Shown here one piece after another: positions 58,117-64,000 of a stretch of 64,000 bases of DNA. The notes beneath the pieces were generated by a model, which saw only the letters and a program-made list of their open reading frames with translations, made no database searches and was not told where the DNA came from. A program made the translations under genes and the position numbers. The stretch covers positions 1-64,000 of the forward strand of contig CAXBNF010000005.1 in NCBI GenBank assembly GCA_963977065.1. The letters are read 5' to 3'. How positions within the stretch are numbered: position 1 is the first letter of the stretch; each line of letters opens with the position of its first letter. The stretch comes from Planktosalinus sp963977065 (GTDB lineage: Bacteria > Bacteroidota > Bacteroidia > Flavobacteriales > Flavobacteriaceae).

Positions 58117-59590
58117 ATAAAGTATCGTTGATGATTAACCGGGCTGTTTCTGCCATGTTTTGAAGTTCCCAAAGCGTTTTGCTTTCCTTGTGATGTGATG
58201 TCATTTTTTTAATTTCTGAAAATATCTTGTCAATTTCAAAACCAAATGGCTCTAATGATAAATCCAGGCTTTTATTCAGGTAAAAGCGGTACATTAATTG
58301 TTGAAGGGCTGTTTTTAACTGGTTCACCTTTACAGTGGAGGCTAAAACTTTTTTAGTAGGTTTATTTTCACCAAAATTTTTAATTGACTTTGAATTATTG
58401 ACTTCATTGGCTACAACCAAAGCCGCTTCATGTGCAAATACAACGGCTTCCAATAAGGAGTTTGAAGCCAACCTGTTTGCACCATGCAGTCCCGTTGAAG
58501 CACATTCGCCATTGGCAAATAAGTTATTTACCGAAGTTTTTCCTTCATGGTTTACTTTGATCCCACCACATTGATAATGTGCTGCAGGGGCGATAGGAAT
58601 GGGTTCGCTATATAAATCAATCCCCCATTTTTTACATTGATTGATGATGTTTGGGAAATGAGACAGGAGTTCTTTCTGGTCGAGATGGCGACAGTCCAGC
58701 CAAACGTGGTCTTGATCTGTTTTTTGCATTTCTGTGAAGATGGCTTCACTAATGACATCTCTGGTGGCGAGTTCCCCTTCAGGATAGTTCTTGAATAAAA
58801 ACCGATCTCCTTTTGAGTTGATGATATGTGCACCAAAGCCACGCAGCGCTTCGCTAATTAAAAATACCGGATTGTTGTTTTGAACAGCCAAAGCAGTTGG
58901 GTGAAATTGATAAAAACCCAGATGTTCTACTTTCGCACCTGCCCTTGATGCTATTGCAACACCATCACCTGTTGCTATTAACGGATTGGTGGTTCTGGAG
59001 AACACCTGCCCGCTGCCGCCGGTGGCCAGATAAGTGATTTTAGCCTGAACCTTAAGTTTTTTTTCTTTGTTATCTATAAATCTGGCACCAAAGCAACGGT
59101 TTTCATTTATAAGTAAATCTGTAGCAAAAAGCTCAGTGTGGAAAGAGATATTTTTGAATTTTTTCAAGTGATTTAATAATGCTTTTTCCAATGCCAGTCC
59201 GGTTTGGTCTTTGTGATGCAGGATACGCGCAACACTATGACCGCCTTCCAATCCATAATCCCATTTTCCGTCTTTGGTTTTGTCGAAAAGTGTGCCCCAG
59301 TCGATTAATTCCTGAAGTCGTTTTGGTGCTTTTTCTACAACCAAGCGTACAGTTTGAATGTTTGAAAAGCCTTTACCTGCTTTAAGGGTATCGTCAATAT
59401 GCGATTCAAAACTGCTGTGTACATTGTCCATAACAGCAGCAATTCCGCCTTGAGCGTATTTGGTGTTGCTTTCAAAACCATCAGACTTGGTAACTAACAT
59501 AATGTCAATGTCAGGCCTTCGTTCTGCCAGTTTGATGGCAAATGCCAATCCTGCAATTCCAGATCCTATGATTAATACATCAGTGGGCAT
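58109..59590 (-). CDS. nadB: L-aspartate oxidase NadB
   Basis: 493 residues. FAD fold DVLIIGSGIAGLAFAIKLA, the succinate-dehydrogenase-like HLGFYQFHPTAL, RDVISEAIF and HYQCGGIKVN motifs, and GLHGANRLASNSLLEAVVF near residue 370. It oxidises L-aspartate to iminoaspartate for quinolinate synthesis. The C-terminal helical region is shorter than in E. coli (about 540 residues). It follows nadA by 2 bp and overlaps norC by 8 bp, so it links NAD synthesis and the nor genes. Confidence 0.95.
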   Translation of the reverse strand: MPTDVLIIGSGIAGLAFAIKLAERRPDIDIMLVTKSDGFESNTKYAQGGIAAVMDNVHSSFESHIDDTLKAGKGFSNIQTVRLVVEKAPKRLQELIDWGTLFDKTKDGKWDYGLEGGHSVARILHHKDQTGLALEKALLNHLKKFKNISFHTELFATDLLINENRCFGARFIDNKEKKLKVQAKITYLATGGSGQVFSRTTNPLIATGDGVAIASRAGAKVEHLGFYQFHPTALAVQNNNPVFLISEALRGFGAHIINSKGDRFLFKNYPEGELATRDVISEAIFTEMQKTDQDHVWLDCRHLDQKELLSHFPNIINQCKKWGIDLYSEPIPIAPAAHYQCGGIKVNHEGKTSVNNLFANGECASTGLHGANRLASNSLLEAVVFAHEAALVVANEVNNSKSIKNFGENKPTKKVLASTVKVNQLKTALQQLMYRFYLNKSLDLSLEPFGFEIDKIFSEIKKMTSHHKESKTLWELQNMAETARLIINDTLYE

Positions 59591-59592
59591 AA

Positions 59593-60531
59593 TTAGGAAA
59601 TTTGGAGCATTTTTTTAATTGGTTTCAAAGCTTGTACTACTAGAGAGCTGTCCACATGTACTTCGGGACTTTCATCACGAAGGCAGCGGTAAACCTTTTC
59701 CAGAGTGTTCATTTTCATAAAGGCACATTCACTGCATGCACAACTATTATCTTCCCTCGACGGTGCGGGAATAAGTTTTTTGTCTTTTACTTCCTTGCTG
59801 AGTTGGTGGAGAATACCCACTTCGGTGGCAACAATAAAAGTATTTGCAGAACTTTTTTTAATATAGTTGCGCATCTGAGATGTAGAACCGATGCAATGTG
59901 CAATTCGTAAAATGGCATCTTCAGATTCAGGATGTGCAACAATTTTAGCATTGGGATGTTCAATTACCAAATCAATCAATTTTTCCAGAGAAAAGGCTTC
60001 ATGAACGATACAGCTGCCTTCCCATAATACCATATTCCTATTTGTAATTTTGTTTAGGTAAGCACCCAAATTTTTATCGGGTGCAAAAATGATGGGCTGA
60101 TCTTCCGGGATGGAACGAATGATTTTCTCAGCATTGGAAGAGGTGCAAACATAATCGCTCAATGCTTTTATCGCTGCTGAAGTATTGATGTAAGTCACCA
60201 CTTTATGGTTGGGATATTTTAATTTAAATGTTACAAAATCTGCAGGTAAACAACCATCAGCAAGCGAACAACCTGCAAGGAGGTCGGGGAGGAGTACTTT
60301 TTTGTCTTGATTTAAAATTTTTGCTGTTTCCGCCATAAAATAGACACCTGCAAAAACAATGATTTCGGCTTCGGTTTCTGCTGCTTTACGCGCCAGTTCC
60401 AGACTATCACCCACAAAATCTGCCACATCTTGTATGGCCTCATCCTGGTAATAATGAGCGAGTATGATTGCTTTTTTTTTCTTGCGTAATCGATTGATTT
60501 CTTTTCTAATATAATAAGGTCTGTCTACCAT
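59593..60531 (-). CDS. nadA: Quinolinate synthase NadA
   Basis: 312 residues. It condenses iminoaspartate with dihydroxyacetone phosphate to quinolinate using a 4Fe-4S cluster bound by three cysteines: in LAGCSLADGC, in WEGSCIVHE and in the late DNSCACSECAFMKMN region. LAHYYQDEAIQDVADFVGDS and AHPESEDAI are also conserved. The promoter is at 60547-60554. First gene of the nadA-nadB-norC run. Confidence 0.96.
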   Translation of the reverse strand: MVDRPYYIRKEINRLRKKKKAIILAHYYQDEAIQDVADFVGDSLELARKAAETEAEIIVFAGVYFMAETAKILNQDKKVLLPDLLAGCSLADGCLPADFVTFKLKYPNHKVVTYINTSAAIKALSDYVCTSSNAEKIIRSIPEDQPIIFAPDKNLGAYLNKITNRNMVLWEGSCIVHEAFSLEKLIDLVIEHPNAKIVAHPESEDAILRIAHCIGSTSQMRNYIKKSSANTFIVATEVGILHQLSKEVKDKKLIPAPSREDNSCACSECAFMKMNTLEKVYRCLRDESPEVHVDSSLVVQALKPIKKMLQIS

Positions 60532-60546
60532 AGTAAGTTATTTCGG

Positions 60547-60554
60547 CAAAGATA
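60547..60554 (-). promoter_or_regulatory. -7 element of nadA promoter
   Basis: Minus-strand TATCTTTG matches TAnnTTTG exactly, 15 nt from the nadA ATG. This could drive nadA through the nor genes. No NsrR-type dyad was recognised within the rest of the 260-bp spacer, and the -33 is not obvious. Confidence 0.55.
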
Positions 60555-60791
60555 AGAATAAATAAAGACCATTTTATCTTAAATAGAAATTTTATTACTA
60601 CCTTTATTAAGGTTTTGAAGTAAAATAATTCCAATATAACGAGATTGATAAAGTGAAATGATGCAGACTGATATCGCTGAAAATAATTCAAGTTATGCAT
60701 TAGAGGTAACATCTAAGAAACCAAAAACTATATCATTTTAAGAATCTGAAAACCTAAAAAAAAAGCTTCGTTTAAATTTTAAACTATAATT

Positions 60792-61286
60792 ATGAACGAT
60801 TTACATTTACATCTGGTATTAAACCATTTTCCGTTAATTGGTTTAGCAATTGGAGCTCTTGTTTTATTATTTGGTTTTTTATTGAAAAAACCACAGGTGA
60901 AAACAACTGCTTTGGGAATTTTTATTTTTAGTGCAATTATGGCTATAGTTGTAAATTATACCGGTGAAGGAGCAGAGCATGCTGTTGAAAACTTACCCGA
61001 CATTAGTGAGCAATATATAGAGACACACGAAGATGCAGCAGAATTATTCTTGATTATGATCCTTGTTTTAGGTGGAATTTCATTAGTCACGCTGTTTTTA
61101 GCAATCAAAAAAATAAAATTGGAAGTTTATGGGTATCTATTGGTCATTCTTCTTGTGATATCTACTGCATTTGCGGCTAAAGATGTTGGAACCAGTGGAG
61201 GCGAGATCAGACACTCTGAAATACGCGCCGATGGAACAATTAATCAACAGGAGTTTCAAAAGAAAATTAAAACTGACGATGATTGA
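60792..61286 (+). CDS. DUF2231-like four-helix membrane protein
   Basis: 164 residues. Four membrane helices. The N-terminus LHLHLVLNHFPLIGLAIGAL, plus the HEDAAELFLIM and TSGGEIRHSEI segments, give conserved histidines typical of heme-binding DUF2231 relatives. Polar tail at the C-terminus. Divergent from nadA/nor and next to the Rrf2 gene, so it may belong to the same redox/NO response. Function unproven. Confidence 0.75.
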   Translation: MNDLHLHLVLNHFPLIGLAIGALVLLFGFLLKKPQVKTTALGIFIFSAIMAIVVNYTGEGAEHAVENLPDISEQYIETHEDAAELFLIMILVLGGISLVTLFLAIKKIKLEVYGYLLVILLVISTAFAAKDVGTSGGEIRHSEIRADGTINQQEFQKKIKTDDD

Positions 61287-61380
61287 AGATTGTCATTGTA
61301 AAAGTTTTGTTGAAAAAGTAAGACAGTAATAAATTAAAGAAATCACTAATACTGCCAGGCTAATGAGTGGGTAATCTTAA

Positions 61381-61815
61381 TTAAACCTTCAAAACCGCAT
61401 CCCCGGCTTCCAGTTGTACCGAAAGTGATTTTAATGATGTATTTTCCAACATAGCTATTATTTGTGTCCTGATGGGTTTAAATGTATGATGAATAGGGCA
61501 GGGGGCATTTTCATCACAGGATTTGAGACCTAGTCCGCATTCAGAAAAGAGGGCTTCCCCGTCAATGGCTAAAACCAAATCTTTAAGTTTGATTCGGTCC
61601 ATATCCTTTTCTGAAATGGAAAAACCGCCGTTAGGTCCTTTGTTGGATTGCACGAGTTTATTTTTGGCGAGTTGCTGCAGGATTTTGGCCGTAAATGGCT
61701 CCGGCGAATCAATGGCTTTTGCGATTTCGGGCAATACGACGCGCTTGCTCTGCAGCGATTGTGCAGCAATATATAATGTGGCTCTAATGCCGTATTCACA
61801 GGCTTTTGAAAACAT
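61381..61815 (-). CDS. Rrf2-family Fe-S transcription regulator (NsrR/IscR-like)
   Basis: 144 residues. Winged helix with FSKACEYGIRATLYIA, IAKAIDSPEPFTAKILQQL and the GPNGGFSISE wing. Three cysteines in ECGLGLKSCDENAPC (C-x6-C-x5-C) are in the Rrf2 cluster position; NsrR and IscR use comparable triads. The nearby nor and hemerythrin genes suggest NO sensing, though the spacing does not decide between NsrR and IscR. The -7 motif TACGTTTG ends only 5 nt before the ATG. Confidence 0.88.
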   Translation of the reverse strand: MFSKACEYGIRATLYIAAQSLQSKRVVLPEIAKAIDSPEPFTAKILQQLAKNKLVQSNKGPNGGFSISEKDMDRIKLKDLVLAIDGEALFSECGLGLKSCDENAPCPIHHTFKPIRTQIIAMLENTSLKSLSVQLEAGDAVLKV

Positions 61816-61820
61816 AGTTA

Positions 61821-61828
61821 CAAACGTA
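61821..61828 (-). promoter_or_regulatory. -7 element of Rrf2 gene, nearly leaderless
   Basis: Minus-strand TACGTTTG matches TAnnTTTG and ends 5 nt before the ATG, predicting a leaderless or nearly leaderless mRNA. Confidence 0.5.
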
Positions 61829-61897
61829 CAAAAAAAAGTAATAGTGTTGAGTTAATTTAGGTAGGTACAATTTCTTAGATTGGGGTTATTATTTAAA

Positions 61898-63064
61898 TTA
61901 TTTTTTTAGTTTTTGCAACGTATAACCAATCCTAAAATCAACAAACTCTGCTATGTGCCGGTGAGCCAAAAGGCTTACGCCCGTAAAGATACGAGGGCTT
62001 ATGCGGTACTGCAAATCCCAGCGGTGGTAAATGCGGTCATAATAAGGTGTTTGGTCATATACATACACCCCGAGGCTCTGACCAAACTGAAAACGGCCTA
62101 ACAAAAACTCGTGCCCCACCAGGAGACCTGCTTTCACCGGACTGGCATTCAGGCTATCCCTGTGGAGCTTTTCCTTGAGTTCTTCATCGTGGTAAACCTC
62201 TGCTCCCAAAGTGAGCATGCTGAGGGCTCCTACTTGCCTTCCTGCCTGTAATGCAAGACCCATCACCCCATATCTTTCGCGGTCACCGGCTTCGTCGTAG
62301 CCACGTCGCACCGTGCCTAGTATTGATATATGGTAACGTGTTGGGTAGTCCCTCCAGTAGTTAGCTGTTGTTCGGGTGCCGGTGTACCATGGGCGGGAGA
62401 CCGGCTGATAAGTTACCGCTATACCGGCAGTTGGCCAGTTGATGCCTTTGTTGGGTTGGTTTGATCCCCCGTTTGAAATGTGCTGGTAGTTTATATTTGG
62501 GTTGACCCACCATTTTTCAGATAACCGTACCCAGGTGCCTACACCCACAAGCAAATAAATGCTGAGGTGGGTACTGTAAGACTGGTTGCCGGGGTTGCTG
62601 ATACTATCGAAAGGATTGCTCAGGTAAGAGACTCCCATACTACCTTTAAAGGAGAACAATACACCGTCGCTTATTCGGTATGTAGGTTCCAGAAAGTAGG
62701 CTGCAGTAGCACTTTTTCCTAATAATGTAACATCATAATCGTAATAAGCCAGTAGCAGACCCTGACGTGGATAACAATGGCAGAGATCAAAAATAGCAGC
62801 ATCGTTGCGTTGCCAGCCAAGTATGGCTTCTATACCTGTGGGTCGAGCTCCTTTGGTATTTTGCACCTCTTCAGTATGTGCAAAGATAAAACCATGCTGT
62901 ATTCCCATTCCAAATGAAAAAAGTGATTTCTCTTTAGACTTAGTGACTGTTACATTTGTAGTATCTGTCTGAGCCAGAATAGGAAAATTGGCCCAAATTC
63001 CAAATATAATGAGCCAGAGCCACAGGTTGCGACAGGAATTCAGAAACTTCTTTAAAATTTCCAT
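61898..63064 (-). CDS. PagL-like acyloxyacyl hydrolase-family protein
   Basis: 388 residues. Signal peptide (IFGIWANFPILAQ). A beta-rich outer-membrane-like mature part carries NINYQHISNGGSNQPNKGIN, matching the catalytic His-Ser region of PagL lipid A 3-O-deacylases. It is about twice the length of Pseudomonas PagL, with an added C-terminal barrel-like half (TRYHISILGTVRRGYD through FRIGYTLQ). It may remove a fatty acid from lipid A. The gene appears somewhat richer in G+C than its neighbours, which might reflect transfer. Confidence 0.75.
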   Translation of the reverse strand: MEILKKFLNSCRNLWLWLIIFGIWANFPILAQTDTTNVTVTKSKEKSLFSFGMGIQHGFIFAHTEEVQNTKGARPTGIEAILGWQRNDAAIFDLCHCYPRQGLLLAYYDYDVTLLGKSATAAYFLEPTYRISDGVLFSFKGSMGVSYLSNPFDSISNPGNQSYSTHLSIYLLVGVGTWVRLSEKWWVNPNINYQHISNGGSNQPNKGINWPTAGIAVTYQPVSRPWYTGTRTTANYWRDYPTRYHISILGTVRRGYDEAGDRERYGVMGLALQAGRQVGALSMLTLGAEVYHDEELKEKLHRDSLNASPVKAGLLVGHEFLLGRFQFGQSLGVYVYDQTPYYDRIYHRWDLQYRISPRIFTGVSLLAHRHIAEFVDFRIGYTLQKLKK

Positions 63065-63238
63065 TTGTTTAAATTAAGTTTTACCGTCAATGATTGCCAC
63101 GGAAGCATCTTTGACTAAGATAACAAACTAATTTAAACAAACGGATTTGATTTATTGCGCAATCAATCAGCAATATAAAGAGGGTGGTGGTGAGAGGTTA
63201 GTTAGTTTTACTCACCTCTCATCACTATTTACTCCCCA

Positions 63239-64000
63239 CTAAACAACCGCACATCCGCCGCCTGCGCAAGCCGCTTCTGCCTTGAGGTCGGTTTCGTCTT
63301 CAAATTCCATAACGTTACGTAGGTCGATACTGTGCAATTTGGATTCCATTTGATCAAAGGATTCTTTCGATATATCTGTAAATGGTGCTTGTTGGTAGTT
63401 TCCATTGTCAAAAGGCAATACACTCAACCCGTTATAAGACGACTTGTTGTGCCACATCCATTCGCCCACTTTACCCCATTCGTTGGGTTTGATGGAAACG
63501 GTGGCTGAGACATTGTTGTCGTTTTCGCCATATCGGTAGCCTTTTTTGATCCATTGTTCGTTGAAATTTGCGATGCGTTTCAGTAAGTCCATCGTGTCTT
63601 CGTGGCGGGTGATGGCACCTTTGGGGGCATTTTGCGGAATGCAGACAATCATTTGTTTGGAGTTGAGTAAATCTTCTTCAATGAGTTCAGGATGATGTTC
63701 TACAAGGTATTTACAAAGTGCTTCATCTTTTCCTATGCGAATGCGGCGGATGTAGTACTCATTGTGCCAGGCGTGAATGCCGGAGGAAGTACCCAACACC
63801 AGGGAGGTGGTTCCTGAAGGTTTGATTGTGGTGGTGCGGGCTGCTATGTTGATTTCAATTTGCGCTGCTACTTCTTTATTGGTTTTTTTAACTACAACTG
63901 CAGCTTCGTCAAGGCTTAGTGTATCAAGTTTTCCGGAAGCTATTCCGGTCATTCCAACACCGATAAGGGCGTCTTTTTCAGTATGTGTTTTCCATTTTTC
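63239..64000 (-). CDS. Adenosylcobalamin-dependent ribonucleoside-triphosphate reductase (partial)
   Basis: 3' part of a gene continuing beyond base 64000: 254 codons are open to the window edge (EKWKTHTEKDALIGVG and onward). IKPSGTTSLVLGTSSGIH, YNGLSVLPFDNGNYQQAP and the C-terminal CAGGGC redox cysteines fit the monomeric class II RTPR of the Lactobacillus leichmannii type. It reduces ribonucleoside triphosphates through a cobalamin-generated thiyl radical, so the cell would need B12. An internal ATG at 63952 is not the true start. Confidence 0.88.
   Translation of the reverse strand, partial: EKWKTHTEKDALIGVGMTGIASGKLDTLSLDEAAVVVKKTNKEVAAQIEINIAARTTTIKPSGTTSLVLGTSSGIHAWHNEYYIRRIRIGKDEALCKYLVEHHPELIEEDLLNSKQMIVCIPQNAPKGAITRHEDTMDLLKRIANFNEQWIKKGYRYGENDNNVSATVSIKPNEWGKVGEWMWHNKSSYNGLSVLPFDNGNYQQAPFTDISKESFDQMESKLHSIDLRNVMEFEDETDLKAEAACAGGGCAVV

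Noticed and set aside
60506..60712. 68-codon minus-strand ORF upstream of nadA
   Set aside because: It overlaps the nadA start and promoter in another frame and is simple AT-rich hydrophobic sequence.

Overview
The window looks like chromosome of a marine-type Flavobacteriaceae bacterium (Bacteroidota). The evidence is the gene families (tsaD beside tamB, LptD, BshA, DUF4476 and DUF6090 proteins, a fused 2-oxoacid dehydrogenase E1, a lipocalin/OmpA pair, an adenosylcobalamin-dependent RTPR), the absence of Shine-Dalgarno sequences, and -7 promoter motifs of the Bacteroidota form TAnnTTTG. No rRNA, tRNA, CRISPR array or transposase gene was recognised.

Layout. 0-11 kb: tsaD, then envelope genes tamB, ridA, lptD, an amidase and an MCE protein. 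11-14 kb: a membrane Fe-S protein and a cysteine-rich-domain partner, with a small HAD-like gene between them. 14-26 kb: a lipoprotein, a GH3/serine-hydrolase fusion, bshA, a PrcB-like lipoprotein, an outer-membrane barrel, a large FAD/Fe-S oxidoreductase, a PEGA protein and an LpxH-like phosphoesterase. 26.6-29.2 kb: aroC and a dicarboxylate/glutamate symporter. 29.3-34.1 kb: an AT-rich accessory island. 34-46 kb: surface proteins, an ATP-grasp/N-formylglutamate amidohydrolase/DUF1704 operon, mutS2, ung, a tiny membrane peptide, a substrate-binding-like protein, a nucleoside phosphorylase, SUI1 and a 2OG-Fe(II) oxygenase. 46-50 kb: fused E1 and the lipocalin/OmpA pair. 50-54 kb: a compact type III polyketide synthase cluster. 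54-62 kb: a nadA-nadB-norC-norB-hemerythrin run with an Rrf2 regulator nearby. 62-64 kb: a PagL-like protein and the 3' part of the RTPR gene.

The most interesting region is 29,272-34,139. Four single-ORF units, all on the + strand and all coding for exported or membrane-anchored proteins, are each followed by an imperfect palindrome of about 131 bp. At three successive boundaries the 9-10 bases starting at GTT before an ORF are the exact reverse complement of the bases ending in AAC that open the palindrome after that same ORF. That is the signature of integron gene cassettes with attC sites. No integrase is present in the window, so this is an attC cluster without a visible integrase, or a related unknown mobile system.

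Second-tier points are a NorB-like subunit lacking several canonical metal ligands in an operon-like run with NAD biosynthesis genes; the T3PKS cluster, which resembles alkylresorcinol/alkylquinone clusters; an ATP-grasp plus HExxxH peptidase operon of unknown chemistry; recurrent 7-bp tandem repeats at gene ends; and two genes (tamB and the FAD/Fe-S oxidoreductase) that appear to lack a standard start codon.
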